Shown: positions 1 to 8,939, counted from the stretch's first letter. The stretch is 64,000 bases of DNA from Arthrobacter sp. B2a2-09 (GCF_027587375.1 NZ_JAMXIC010000022.1:23733-87732); one strand, 5' to 3'. The notes: a model not told the origin generated them from the letters alone. Numbers and translations are program-made.

Positions 1-12
1 AGACCACTGGCA

Positions 13-18
13 TAGTCT
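13..18 (+). promoter_or_regulatory. Probable -10 element of a leaderless promoter
   Basis: TAGTCT lies six bases before the ATG at 25 (CATAGT in the overlapping register), with no Shine-Dalgarno sequence between. This spacing fits transcription starting at or next to the ATG, a common arrangement in actinobacteria. The -35 region falls at or beyond the window edge. Confidence 0.4.
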
Positions 19-24
19 CTCTAC

Positions 25-720
25 ATGAGTCACGACGCCTTGGTTGAAGACATCGCTGAGCTGCTCGAAGTCTGGGTGGCTGGCTGGTCTGGGTCCCGGA
101 GTTACACAACACGCAAGGAAGGCCGGTTCCCGGCAGCCCTGCGTGCGGACAAAACCGGCGACTGGGAATATTTTGCACACGACCCGTCGGATGCCGAGTT
201 CGCCGAACTCGCTGCCAAGACCACTCAAGCAGACACTCGTATCCTGACGATCCTCACGAACGACGTCGCACGCTATACCCAGTTGGCTCGAGAGAACGGG
301 CTGAACATCACTTCGGATTCCCAGACCATGATGATCGTGGACATGGGAACGCAGGATGCGGAAGACCCGTGGCTCGCGGATGACGACCTCAAGCTCGCGA
401 CCTCCGAGAGCAAGGGCGTCCACTACGCGGTGGTCCATGCCGGCGAAAAGGTGGCAGCCAGCGGCCAGGTATTCGTGGTCAGGCAGACAGCGGTGTTCGA
501 CAAGATCATCACCGAGCCCGACTTCCAGCGCCGGGGGCTGGGCAGTTTCATCATGAAAGCCCTCACCTCGCAGGCATTTCAACACGATGTTGATAGTGGT
601 CTCCTCCTGGCTTCCTTGGACGGACAGCATCTCTACTCCCACCTGGGGTGGAAGCATGTATGCCAGGTACTCATGATGTCTACCAAGCCAGTCGACGAGA
701 CTGACCTGTCTGTGGCGTAA
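25..720 (+). CDS. GNAT-family N-acetyltransferase
   Basis: Predicted cytoplasmic acetyl-CoA-dependent acetyltransferase of unknown substrate, 231 residues. The GNAT core lies in the C-terminal half, where FQRRGLGS (about residues 170-177) matches the pyrophosphate-binding R/Q-x-x-G-x-G/A loop and is followed by an amphipathic helix and LYSHLGWKH, typical of the family's last strand. The N-terminal ~130 residues form a less recognisable, possibly second degenerate GNAT-like domain. The first ATG is used; no ribosome-binding site precedes it and a -10-like box sits six bases upstream, so the mRNA is probably leaderless. The next gene is on the same strand after 107 bases and has its own promoter-like box. 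Family call firm, substrate unknown. Confidence 0.8.
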   Translation: MSHDALVEDIAELLEVWVAGWSGSRSYTTRKEGRFPAALRADKTGDWEYFAHDPSDAEFAELAAKTTQADTRILTILTNDVARYTQLARENGLNITSDSQTMMIVDMGTQDAEDPWLADDDLKLATSESKGVHYAVVHAGEKVAASGQVFVVRQTAVFDKIITEPDFQRRGLGSFIMKALTSQAFQHDVDSGLLLASLDGQHLYSHLGWKHVCQVLMMSTKPVDETDLSVA

Positions 721-815
721 TCGACCTTCGTTTCGCGTAGCCGACATTCGGCGCCGGGAGCCGCCCGCAGCAGGTCCGCAGCGACGCCGACAATCATCGG
801 TTTCCGGCGCGGTGA

Positions 816-821
816 CAGAAT
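816..821 (+). promoter_or_regulatory. Probable -10 element of the helicase gene
   Basis: CAGAAT ends six bases before the GTG at 828 and no ribosome-binding site is present, matching the leaderless pattern at the preceding gene. Confidence 0.35.
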
Positions 822-827
822 GTTCAA

Positions 828-3170
828 GTGAACGCAACTGAATCGATGATCTCCCTTCTGGGTAGGAGCCCGGACCCGGAGCAGTTGCGACATGTCCGCA
901 CCATTCCCGCGCGCCAGGCGATCCACGAGGCATGGCCGGGCTGGGCCCATCCCGATGTGGTTGCCGCCTACGGAACCTTGGGCATCCACGAACCGTACCG
1001 GCACCAGATCGAAGCAGCCGAACTCGCCCACTCGGGCCACAACGTTGTCATTGCCACGGGGACCGCTTCCGGGAAGTCGCTTGCCTATCAGCTGCCTGCC
1101 CTCGACGCGATCCACCGTTCCGAGTTGCGGGTGCTGTCCGAGCCGGGCAAGATCCACGACGACGGCGCCGTCACCCTGTATCTCTCTCCCACCAAAGCAC
1201 TTGCAGCCGACCAGCTGGCAGCGATCCGCGCACTCAAGCTCCCTACGGTCCGGGCGGAAACGTACGACGGCGATACCGAGCAGTCCCAGCGCCGCTGGAT
1301 CCGCGATCATGCCAACTTCATCCTCGCCAACCCCGACATGCTGCACTTCGGGATCCTGCCCAACCACACGTGGTGGGCCCGATTCTTCCGCAGGCTGCGG
1401 TACGTCATCGTGGACGAGGCCCACAGCTACCGTGGGGTGTTCGGGTCCCACGTCGCCAACCTCATGCGGAGGCTCCGGCGAATCTGCGCCTACTACGGTG
1501 CTGGCACCTCCTTTCCTGAACCGGTGTTCATTGCGGCGTCGGCAACAGCTTCGGACCCTGGCACGTCCTTTGCCCGGCTCATCGGCACTCCCGTCCGCGA
1601 AGTTTCCGAGGACTGTTCCCCGCATGGCTCCACCACGGTGGCTTTTTGGGAACCTGCCCTGACAGAGCTGAAGGGCGAAAACGGGGCAAAATCCCGCAGG
1701 ACCGCCGTGGCCGAGACCGCGGACTTGCTGGCCAATCTGGTGTCCTCCCGCGTGCGGACCATCGCCTTCATCAAGTCCAGGCGCGGCGCAGAAACAATTT
1801 CGTCTATCACCAAGCGCCTCCTCGATGAGGTGGACCCCAGCCTCCCCCAGCGGGTTGCTGCGTACCGTTCCGGCTATCTCCCCGAGGAAAGACGGGCTTT
1901 GGAAAAGGCTCTACGTTCCGGCGAGTTGCTTGGCGTCTCCAGCACGTCTGCATTGGAATTGGGTATCGACATTTCCGGGCTCGACGCAGTTCTGGTAGCC
2001 GGCTGGCCCGGGACGAGGGCGTCCCTGTTCCAACAGATCGGACGGGCAGGCCGCGCGGGCCAAAACGCCATTGCCGCGTTCGTGGCCAGCGACGATCCCT
2101 TGGACACGTACCTCGTCAACCATCCGGAGGCAATCTTTGATGTGTCGGTGGAGGCCACCGTCTTCGATCCCGGAAATCCTTACGTGCTCGGCCCCCATCT
2201 GTGCGCGGCGGCGGCCGAGCTCCCGATCGGCACGGCCGAACTTGGCCTGTTTGGGCCCACGTCCGAATCCCTGCTGAATCAGCTGGTGGAACAGGGGTAC
2301 CTGAGGAAACGGCCCGCGGGCTGGTTCTGGACCCATCCCGAGAGCGCCGCGGCCATGGTGAACCTGCGCGCAGATGGCGGCGGGCCCGTAAGCATCGTGG
2401 ACTCCGAGACCGGCTCCCTGTTGGGCACCATGGACTCGCCACAGACGCATTACCAGGCGCATACGGGTGCGATCTATGTGCACCAAGGGGACAGCTACTT
2501 CGTCGAGGAACTGAACGAAGAGGACCATTGCGTGGTGGTTCGTCGAACCAACCCGGACTACTACACAACAGCACGGGACGTGACCCAAATCGAGGTCCTG
2601 CAAACTCTCCGGACCATGGAATGGGGGGATATCGCGGTCCACTTCGGCGAAGTGAAGGTAACAACACAGGTGGTCTCCTTCCAACGTAAGGCACTGATTT
2701 CCAATGAGGTTTTGGGGGAAGAACCGCTGGAACTCGGGGCCAGGGATCTCTTCACCAAGGCGGTATGGTTTGTGGTTCACAACCGTTCACTGACTGACGC
2801 GGGCCTTGTCGAGGCCCAGTTCCCGGGTGCTCTTCACGCCGCGGAGCACGCAGCCATCGGGCTCCTCCCGCTGGTCGCTTCAAGTGACCGTTGGGATATC
2901 GGTGGAGTCTCAACAGCGCTCCACGCCGACACCGGAGTTCCCACGATCTTTGTCTACGACGGACATCCAGGCGGCGCCGGATTTGCCGAGCGTGGCTTCG
3001 AGAAAGCCAAAGTGTGGTTGACCGCCACAAGGGACGCCATCAAAGCATGCGAGTGTGACACCGGCTGCCCTTCCTGCGTCCAGTCCCCCAAATGTGGCAA
3101 CAAGAACAATCCGCTGGACAAGGACGCCGCGGTCACCCTGATCAATGTGCTCCTGCGGGACGCGGTCTAA
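828..3170 (+). CDS. DEAD/DEAH-box helicase with DUF1998 domain (YprA/Hrq1-like)
   Basis: Predicted ATP-dependent superfamily 2 helicase of 780 residues, probably acting in DNA repair. Walker A is TGTASGKS (about residues 77-84), the DEAH box lies near 195, and motif VI reads QQIGRAGRAGQ near 405. The C-terminal DUF1998 region carries a cysteine cluster, CECDTGCPSC followed by a further C about seven residues later, which probably binds a metal; related helicases carry Fe-S or zinc there. Start taken as GTG 828, giving the expected N-terminus. In mycobacteria a homologous helicase gene sits convergent to the ssd-tad cluster, and the same arrangement occurs here. The role in repair is inferred from Hrq1/YprA relatives. 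Confidence 0.88.
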   Translation: MNATESMISLLGRSPDPEQLRHVRTIPARQAIHEAWPGWAHPDVVAAYGTLGIHEPYRHQIEAAELAHSGHNVVIATGTASGKSLAYQLPALDAIHRSELRVLSEPGKIHDDGAVTLYLSPTKALAADQLAAIRALKLPTVRAETYDGDTEQSQRRWIRDHANFILANPDMLHFGILPNHTWWARFFRRLRYVIVDEAHSYRGVFGSHVANLMRRLRRICAYYGAGTSFPEPVFIAASATASDPGTSFARLIGTPVREVSEDCSPHGSTTVAFWEPALTELKGENGAKSRRTAVAETADLLANLVSSRVRTIAFIKSRRGAETISSITKRLLDEVDPSLPQRVAAYRSGYLPEERRALEKALRSGELLGVSSTSALELGIDISGLDAVLVAGWPGTRASLFQQIGRAGRAGQNAIAAFVASDDPLDTYLVNHPEAIFDVSVEATVFDPGNPYVLGPHLCAAAAELPIGTAELGLFGPTSESLLNQLVEQGYLRKRPAGWFWTHPESAAAMVNLRADGGGPVSIVDSETGSLLGTMDSPQTHYQAHTGAIYVHQGDSYFVEELNEEDHCVVVRRTNPDYYTTARDVTQIEVLQTLRTMEWGDIAVHFGEVKVTTQVVSFQRKALISNEVLGEEPLELGARDLFTKAVWFVVHNRSLTDAGLVEAQFPGALHAAEHAAIGLLPLVASSDRWDIGGVSTALHADTGVPTIFVYDGHPGGAGFAERGFEKAKVWLTATRDAIKACECDTGCPSCVQSPKCGNKNNPLDKDAAVTLINVLLRDAV

Positions 3171-3199
3171 GGCGGGTATCGGGCTGCTCTGGGACGGCT

Positions 3200-3631
3200 C
3201 TAGGGCGGCGGCCCAGCCCGAGAGCGGCCGGTCGCTGTCCCGAAGGCTGCGCCGCGGACCAGCTCAGTGCGGATCTCCACGATCCCGCCTCCGCCCACTG
3301 TGCAAGCCGACAACAAAGCTCCGTGCCGCGCGGCCGTTTCGCTGGCGACCACGCAAGGATTCCCGGTTGTCAGGCCGCGGGCCGCATCAGCTCCCGCGAG
3401 CGCGGCGAGATCGGCGGCAGATGCTGCGCGGTGGGCCATCGCCATGGCCTGGGCCAGTGTGAACGCCGCCGCCATGCAGATCATGACAACAAGGCCAAGG
3501 GCAACGGCCAGGATGGTTCCCGAGCCGTGTTCCGCAACGCGACGACCATTGTCCACGCGAGCGCCATGTGCCCTCACGCCGCGCTTCGCCCCGCCACAAC
3601 CGGCACCCGCGCGGGCGCTACCAGCCCTCAT
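3200..3631 (-). CDS. TadE/TadG-like secreted or membrane protein (Rv3654c-like), last gene of the Tad operon
   Basis: A 143-residue protein with one N-terminal hydrophobic segment after GSGTILAVALGLVV (about residues 30-55) and the AASAADLAALAGADAA segment typical of TadG/Rv3654c-like proteins. The ATG at 3631 overlaps the upstream TadE stop as ATGA, indicating translational coupling; longer in-frame extensions run inside tadE and were rejected. It probably contributes a minor pilin or pilus-assembly component at the membrane. It is convergent with the helicase gene, whose stop lies only 29 bases away. Family recognition rests on the single transmembrane helix, the alanine/aspartate motif and operon position. 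Confidence 0.78.
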   Translation of the reverse strand: MRAGSARAGAGCGGAKRGVRAHGARVDNGRRVAEHGSGTILAVALGLVVMICMAAAFTLAQAMAMAHRAASAADLAALAGADAARGLTTGNPCVVASETAARHGALLSACTVGGGGIVEIRTELVRGAAFGTATGRSRAGPPP

Positions 3632-4167
3632 GCTGCGACTTCTTCCACAGTGGCTTGGAGCCCCGCCATCGGCACAGCACCTTTGAAGTCCACAACGCCC
3701 CCTCCGACGGCGAGGAGGGGCATATTGGCCGCCGACGACTGCGGGGCCTCTCCCCTTGCCGACGCCGTCGCCGAAAGCCTCCACGGGATGAGGGAGCCCA
3801 ACGGGCCGACGACCCGGGCGGACACTGTGACCTTGATCCATTCGCCGTCTTCCGCAACGACAGCCGAGGCGGTATCTCCTGCCAGCCTTCGAACGATTCC
3901 GTCCACGGCCGCGTGGCCATCTCCGCGGGCGAGGGCCCTGGCTCCTGCTCTAGCCGCCTCTTCCAAGCGAAGCTGCGTAATTCCAGCGGCCGATCCTGCC
4001 AAAAGTAAGGCCAAAAGAAGTAGGACAGCGGGTAGGGCTACGGCGAATTCCGCGGTGACGGCACCGTTGTCCCTCCCAGGGAAAACCTCTCGCCGGCGGT
4101 CCCTCCGCGGGCCATGAAGCTTCTCCGCCGGAGGAGGCCGTCTGATCGAAGGAGGCCACTGCCGCAC
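3628..4167 (-). CDS. TadE-family pilus assembly protein
   Basis: TadE-like minor pseudopilin. The diagnostic part is DNGAVTAEFAVALPAVLLLL, a hydrophobic pilin-like helix with the conserved Glu five residues into it (about residues 30-52), followed by GITQLRLEEAARAGARALARG. The C-terminal ~100 residues are a small extracytoplasmic domain. The start is uncertain: the only nearby in-frame start codon is GTG at 4167, with GGAG just upstream; a longer frame reaching 4257 exists but runs into the preceding pilin gene. The stop overlaps the next gene's ATG. Substrate of the Tad secretion system encoded upstream in the same operon. Confidence 0.75.
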   Translation of the reverse strand: MRQWPPSIRRPPPAEKLHGPRRDRRREVFPGRDNGAVTAEFAVALPAVLLLLALLLAGSAAGITQLRLEEAARAGARALARGDGHAAVDGIVRRLAGDTASAVVAEDGEWIKVTVSARVVGPLGSLIPWRLSATASARGEAPQSSAANMPLLAVGGGVVDFKGAVPMAGLQATVEEVAA

Positions 4168-4253
4168 GACTCCGCAGCGCTTAGCGAGCCCCCAAGCCGA
4201 TGCCCGCGGACGCACCGAACTCTCAGCGCAGCGCTTTGAACCCCGCCGCGGTG

Positions 4254-4616
4254 TCATGGCAGGGAAAGTGCGCCGCGAATGAGGTTGAGGAGGAAGCCAC
4301 GTACTTCCTCGCTGCGAAGGATGACCACCAAGAGCCCGGCGAAGCCCACTGCGGCAAGCGTGGCGATGGCATACTCGGCGGTTGCCATGCCAAGCTCGGA
4401 CCCCATGAGCCGCTTCTTCGACCGTTTCGCTGCGGAAGTATCGTCGTTGGACCGTGCACGGCCTGTTTCAGCTTTGGAACGCAGGTGGATCGGCGAGCGA
4501 ACGGGCTTGCTTCCCGGCGAGCCCGGGAACAGTTCAAGGACCTCGGCCACCGGCCGAGAAGGGGCTGCCTGGGCGAGGGCCAGAGCGGCTTTGGGGGTAT
4601 CGACGGTTGCGTTCAT
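4254..4616 (-). CDS. DUF4244 / Flp-type pilin-like protein
   Basis: A 120-residue protein whose C-terminal half reads GMATAEYAIATLAAVGFAGL, the G/A-x-x-T-x-E-Y start of a type IVb (Flp) pilin helix with the conserved Glu at position +5. The N-terminal ~65 residues are a long, charged leader, longer than a classic Flp leader and typical of the actinobacterial DUF4244 family. Start is ATG 4616, preceded by a good ribosome-binding site (GAAGGGA). Probably the major Tad pilin, processed and polymerised by TadABC. An unusually long 196-base gap separates it from tadC and holds phased direct repeats, so it may also have its own promoter. Confidence 0.8.
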   Translation of the reverse strand: MNATVDTPKAALALAQAAPSRPVAEVLELFPGSPGSKPVRSPIHLRSKAETGRARSNDDTSAAKRSKKRLMGSELGMATAEYAIATLAAVGFAGLLVVILRSEEVRGFLLNLIRGALSLP

Positions 4617-4734
4617 TTCAGTTCCCTTCTGCTTGCCGGCTTGGCTGCCGGCTGTACTTCGACTCTTCCGTTGGCATTTGGGCTTCAAAAGGCCCCAAGT
4701 CTCCTAAGTGGAAAACTCGCTCCTGAACGTCCCT

Positions 4735-4787
4735 GTGGAGGGAAACTTGTTTGTGTGGAGGGAAACTGGCCTGCGTGGAGCGAAACT
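4735..4787. repeat. Three direct repeats with an exact 20-bp period
   Basis: GTGGAGGGAAACT occurs at 4735-4747 and 4755-4767, and GTGGAGCGAAACT at 4775-4787. A degenerate fourth copy, GTGGAAAACT, starts at 4708. The 20-bp spacing is close to two helical turns, so all copies face the same side of DNA. The array lies in the gap between tadC and the pilin gene. Confidence 0.85.
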
Positions 4788-4812
4788 CACGCCGCCTCGG
4801 GCCCGCGGCCGG

Positions 4813-5445
4813 CTATCCCCCGGACGGAAGCATTGCCAACAACACCGGGACGACACCAAGACAGATGAAGGCGGGCAAGGAACACAGACCCAGTGGAATC
4901 ACGAGTTTCACTCCGAGCGCGGCAGCGCGCTTTTCCGCCATCCTGAACTGTTCGCGCCGCAGGCGTGCTGCCTGAGCATAAAGGATGGCCGAGGATGGCG
5001 CGCCTGTCAGGGCGGCGAAAGCGAGCGCGTCCTTGAGCTTGCACGCTTCAGCGCACTGCTGGCCCGAACTCCGCCACGCCGTTTCCCAGTCCGTTCCGAT
5101 GTCCAGGGCTGCAACCACGATTCGCAGGGAGCGGCTGAGCTGCGGGGACGCGCATCCGGCGATCAACTCAAGGGACCGTCCGAGCCCCGCCCCTGAGTCG
5201 AGCATGGCAGCCACCAATTCAAGGATCATGGGGACATTGCGCAAGCCTTCCTGCCCCTCCGGATTACGGAGAGAGCCCACGGCCTCGCCCCTGCGGACGT
5301 TCTTCAGCGGGCCGTTGCTCCCGGGCGTGCCGCGAAGCATCCGCAAGGCTGTGCGCCGCCGAGTTCTTCCCTGATGCGCCAGCCCGAGGAGTGCTGCGAC
5401 GATCAACACCATGGACACTGCGATGGCAGGGAAAGCCGAGACCAT
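4813..5445 (-). CDS. tadC: TadC-like type II secretion system F-family membrane protein
   Basis: Inner-membrane platform protein of the Tad pilus, 210 residues. It has an N-terminal transmembrane segment (about 1-24), a T2SSF cytoplasmic domain containing LELVAAMLDSGAGLGRSLELIA near residue 75, and a C-terminal hydrophobic hairpin ending in VIPLGLCSLPAFICLGVVPVLL. It is somewhat short, as usual for the actinobacterial two-gene TadB/TadC form. The ATG at 5445 overlaps the tadB stop as ATGA, so translation is coupled. With TadB it would form the assembly platform driven by the TadA ATPase. Confidence 0.85.
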   Translation of the reverse strand: MVSAFPAIAVSMVLIVAALLGLAHQGRTRRRTALRMLRGTPGSNGPLKNVRRGEAVGSLRNPEGQEGLRNVPMILELVAAMLDSGAGLGRSLELIAGCASPQLSRSLRIVVAALDIGTDWETAWRSSGQQCAEACKLKDALAFAALTGAPSSAILYAQAARLRREQFRMAEKRAAALGVKLVIPLGLCSLPAFICLGVVPVLLAMLPSGG

Positions 5446-6248
5446 CAGTCAATGCCCACCGCGGCGTGCACCAATCGCGATGACCAGATTCTGCCGGTGA
5501 CGGTCAGCACGCCCCCAGCCGCGAGCGCTGCCAATCCGACACCGTTGGCCAACAGGATCCCCACGGGATCCACACCAAGCATCATGCCCAGCCCCAAGCC
5601 GAACACCGGCAACCACGTCAGAAGGCGCACAGTGGCTTTCGGGCCGGCCAAGGCGGTCTGCCGGGCATCACCGGCGTCGTCCTCGGCCTCAAGCTGGGCG
5701 GCGAACCGCGTCAGCACGTCGGCTAACGGACAACCACTCGCCTCGGCAACGTCCAAGCAGGCGGCAAGTTCTCGCCAGATTCGGCGTTCCGCGGGATTCC
5801 CGTCCTTAAGATCCTTCGACGACGACGTTCTGATCGCTTCGGCGACCGACGCCCCGATCATCGAGGCCGCCCGCGCTGCCGCGAGAACTTGAAGAGACCC
5901 GGACGACAGCTTGGGCAATCCCGGGTCATTCCCTCGCGCCGTGAGGACCTCGGAGTCGCCCTGACCAACGCGGTGATCCCTGCCTCCATGCACCATCCAG
6001 AGTTCCTCCCAGAGCCTCGAACGGCCTCCCCGAAGGAGAGCGGCCAACTGCTGTACGAGTACTGTGAGCGGCAATGTATCCGCGCGAGAGCGTCTCCGCG
6101 GCATACGCGCGGCGGCCCCAGCCACAGCCAAAGGCCCAGCCGAAGGAGCACGAGGCAGAGCGCGCACTACCCGTTTGCCAAGTCGCCGGGACGGTTGGAA
6201 GATCACCCACGCAGCGGCTGCAAGGACGAGAATGAGGAATCCGCTCAC
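5445..6248 (-). CDS. tadB: TadB-like type II secretion system F-family membrane protein
   Basis: Second Tad platform protein, 267 residues. An N-terminal hydrophobic segment (1-16) is followed by a basic stretch, then a T2SSF domain with LAACLDVAEASGCPLADVLTRFA around residues 150-172 and two closely spaced C-terminal membrane segments (about 200-250). GTG at 6248 overlaps the tadA stop as GTGA; this tight coupling decides the start. It acts with TadC at the cytoplasmic membrane in pilin extrusion. Confidence 0.85.
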   Translation of the reverse strand: MSGFLILVLAAAAWVIFQPSRRLGKRVVRALPRAPSAGPLAVAGAAARMPRRRSRADTLPLTVLVQQLAALLRGGRSRLWEELWMVHGGRDHRVGQGDSEVLTARGNDPGLPKLSSGSLQVLAAARAASMIGASVAEAIRTSSSKDLKDGNPAERRIWRELAACLDVAEASGCPLADVLTRFAAQLEAEDDAGDARQTALAGPKATVRLLTWLPVFGLGLGMMLGVDPVGILLANGVGLAALAAGGVLTVTGRIWSSRLVHAAVGID

Positions 6249-7579
6249 GCGACCGCTCCAAGGTGATCTGCGAGGGAAATCGGTCCCCGCGGTCCGCTCG
6301 GCCCCTGGGGCCCGGCCGGCTCCTTATTCCCAGCCAACCCCTGCCGCCCGGGCAACTCGGCAGAAGCCTGGGACCCAGGCAGGAGCCCAGGGTCCAGCTC
6401 AAGGCGCGCTGCGAGGTCCCTCCACGCGGGACCGGCAACGGCGGCACCGGCCCGCAGTTCAACAGCAGGAACGATAGATTGGGCGGATCCGTCCTCCGCC
6501 AACCATCCAATGCAGGAAACTCTTCTGCCGGCAGGCGTTCGCTCGACGTGGACCACTGCGTCCAATGCCGTTGAAAGCTGCAGTTGAACGGCTTCCCGGC
6601 TCAAGCCTGCGAGCGCGCCCAAGGCCACGAGCCTGGCCGGGACTGCGGCGGCAGTGTTGGCGTGGATTGTGCCGCCGCCACCTGTATGGCCGGTATTGAG
6701 TGCCGTCAACAGCTCGCGGACTTCGGCACCGCGACACTCACCCACTATCAACCGGTCCGGCCGCATCCGCAGCGCCTGCCGAACGAGTTCTCCAAGGTCG
6801 AGTGCGCCGCAGCCTTCAAGGTTTCCGTGCCTGGATTCAAGGGACACTACGTGGGGGTGTACCGGGTTCAGCTCCGAAGCGTCTTCAATCAGGACAAGCC
6901 GATCATGGGGGCTACTCAAGCCGAGCATCGTGGACAGCAATGTGGTCTTCCCGGAACCGGTGGCACCACTGATCAGGAAGCTCAACCGGCGGTCAACCAT
7001 GGCCTGCAGCACCTGTTGGACGGGTGCCCCAAACATGCCTCCTGCACGCAGCTCGTCCATGGAGAAAACCTCCTCGCGCCGAATCCGCACGGACAACAAG
7101 GTTCCGGCGGTGGAAATCGGAGGCAATACGGCGTGTACCCGGTATCCACCGTCGAGGCGGACATCGACGCACGGCGAACCGTCGTCCAAGCGACGCCCAC
7201 CGGCCGCCACAAGCCGGGAGGCCAAAGCACGGATCTGAGGTTCGCCGTCGAAGTGCAGCTGGGCCCGTTCCAGCCCCTTGCCGCGGTCGAACCAAACCGA
7301 GTCCGGGCCATTCACGAAGATGTCCGTCACTGAGGCATCGCGTGCAAGCTGTTGGAGAGGTCCCAATCCGCTCAGTTCGGCGCTGATCGAATCGACGGCG
7401 GCAAGCGCCCCCGCGGTTCCGAGTAGCCTCCCCGTGGCATGGACGGCGGCTGCCACGCGCGAGGGAGTGACGGGTCCGGCGTCCGCCATCACGGTTTCCC
7501 GGACGGTTTCAAGGAGGGCCGAGTCCAAGAGCCTGGTCTTGCGTCGGCGCTCGCCGCTTGGGAATGCAGGGGCACTCAT
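6245..7579 (-). CDS. tadA: TadA-family ATPase (type II/IV secretion, conjugal-transfer-type)
   Basis: Hexameric secretion ATPase powering Tad pilus assembly, 444 residues. The N-terminal domain (about 1-120) precedes Walker A ISGATGSGKTTLLST (about 205-219), an Asp box LVLIEDASELNP, and Walker B-like LRMRPDRLIVGECRGAEV with HTGGGGTIHANTA after it. The C-terminal ~60 residues are Pro/Gly/Gln-rich and low-complexity, unusual for TadA and probably disordered. ATG 7579 overlaps the ssd stop as ATGA. Cytoplasmic, membrane-associated through TadB/TadC. Confidence 0.92.
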   Translation of the reverse strand: MSAPAFPSGERRRKTRLLDSALLETVRETVMADAGPVTPSRVAAAVHATGRLLGTAGALAAVDSISAELSGLGPLQQLARDASVTDIFVNGPDSVWFDRGKGLERAQLHFDGEPQIRALASRLVAAGGRRLDDGSPCVDVRLDGGYRVHAVLPPISTAGTLLSVRIRREEVFSMDELRAGGMFGAPVQQVLQAMVDRRLSFLISGATGSGKTTLLSTMLGLSSPHDRLVLIEDASELNPVHPHVVSLESRHGNLEGCGALDLGELVRQALRMRPDRLIVGECRGAEVRELLTALNTGHTGGGGTIHANTAAAVPARLVALGALAGLSREAVQLQLSTALDAVVHVERTPAGRRVSCIGWLAEDGSAQSIVPAVELRAGAAVAGPAWRDLAARLELDPGLLPGSQASAELPGRQGLAGNKEPAGPQGPSGPRGPISLADHLGAVA

Positions 7580-8838
7580 ACTGCTCCGTCGTCGAGTAGT
7601 TGAAGGACGGATTCCGCAAAGCGACGCACGGCCTTGCGCTTACCGAATTCCAGAAGGCGTCCGAGCTCAGCCGCCCGAGAGGTACCGCGGAGTTCGGGAA
7701 GCACGCCGTGAAGGGGCAGTCCAAGCGATTCGGCGATGAGGGGTCCGTCCAGGGCCGAACCGGCATTTCCGCGGATCACCAAGGCTGCGTCCACGGGCGG
7801 CAGCTCCTGGAGAAGCCTGGCCGCCGCGACTGCTGCGCGGAGTTGGGCCGGTGCCACAAGAAGGATCCTGTCGCAGTCCCAGGCGAAGCTGCCAAGCGAT
7901 TCTGTTCCGCGGCCGATATCGACAATAATCAGCTCAAATCCCCGCCTCGCCGCATCAAGGACAGCCGCGACGGCGCCGGGCTCCACTTCCAGGGAACGGT
8001 CGCGACTGCCCGGCCAAGACAGGAAGGAGAATCCTCCCGCCATAGGCAGCGAGTCGCCTAGCTGCCCGGTGCCGATGCTGCCGCTGGCACCTGCAAGATC
8101 GGGCCAGCGCAACCCTGGCGCATCTTCAGCGGCGAGGCAAAGCTCGAGGCCCCCTCCCCGGGGATCGCCATCAACCAGCAGCGTCCGCACGCCGTGGATA
8201 GCCGCTTCCTGAGCCAGCCAGACCGCAGCCGTGGACGCGCCCGCACCGCCGCATCCTCCTGTCACCCCGAGCACGAGTCCTCCGGGGTCCGGATCGTGGG
8301 ACCTACCGAGGTGCTCCGCCAACCAGGCTGCAGCTTCCGGTAATACGGCCACGCGTTCGGCCCCCAGCGCCGCTCCTAATTGCCACAAAGTGTCCCCTTC
8401 ACCGTTGAGGCCTAGCAAGACGGAGGGTGCACGACGACGGGGCGGCAGTTCGCGGACATCGCTGCCAAGAAGCACCATCGCCGCGGTGTCCCACATGGGC
8501 AAGGCACTGGAGGAATCGACGACTGTCCGGAGACTTGCACCCACGGCGGCCGCGATCCTTTCTGTTTCAGCTTGCAGCCGGATGTTTCCTGTCACCAAAA
8601 GGACTTCGCCGGAGCTGGCAGGAAGCCACGGCCCTCCAGACGCCGGTTCTGGCCCCGGTCCGGACCCAGGACCGGATCTTTCGGGCCGGGGGCGGCCACG
8701 TTGAAGTGCCGTTGGGCCGTGCGCGCCGCGACGCCCGGCCCGCACCCCGGCACCAGCGCTGGCTCCCGTGCCAGCGCCGTCAGGGTCGAACCCGCTTCCA
8801 CCGCTGTTGAGGTACCGCTTGAGATGTTGCCCGCTCAT
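7576..8838 (-). CDS. ssd: Ssd-like (Rv3660c family) MinD/CpaE-related protein
   Basis: First gene of the Tad operon, 420 residues. The N-terminal ~150 residues form a receiver-like domain as in CpaE; the C-terminal domain is a MinD/ParA-type ATPase fold containing VLGVTGGCGGAGASTAAVWL around residues 185-205. That P-loop is deviant: the lysines of KGGxGK(S/T) are absent, as is usual in the Ssd/CpaE-like family, so ATP hydrolysis may be lost or altered. ATG 8838 has a GGAGAGAG ribosome-binding site; an upstream in-frame extension to 9093 consists of minisatellite sequence and was rejected. Predicted to localise the Tad machine or affect septum placement, as proposed for mycobacterial Ssd. Confidence 0.85.
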   Translation of the reverse strand: MSGQHLKRYLNSGGSGFDPDGAGTGASAGAGVRAGRRGAHGPTALQRGRPRPERSGPGSGPGPEPASGGPWLPASSGEVLLVTGNIRLQAETERIAAAVGASLRTVVDSSSALPMWDTAAMVLLGSDVRELPPRRRAPSVLLGLNGEGDTLWQLGAALGAERVAVLPEAAAWLAEHLGRSHDPDPGGLVLGVTGGCGGAGASTAAVWLAQEAAIHGVRTLLVDGDPRGGGLELCLAAEDAPGLRWPDLAGASGSIGTGQLGDSLPMAGGFSFLSWPGSRDRSLEVEPGAVAAVLDAARRGFELIIVDIGRGTESLGSFAWDCDRILLVAPAQLRAAVAAARLLQELPPVDAALVIRGNAGSALDGPLIAESLGLPLHGVLPELRGTSRAAELGRLLEFGKRKAVRRFAESVLQLLDDGAV

Positions 8839-8939
8839 GAAGCCACTCTCTCCGCTTTGTCGCGGGCATTGAAGGCCCGTATCGGCGTATGTGGATAAGC
8901 AACCACAACAACCCCTGTGGAGGACGAGTACGCAGCCCC

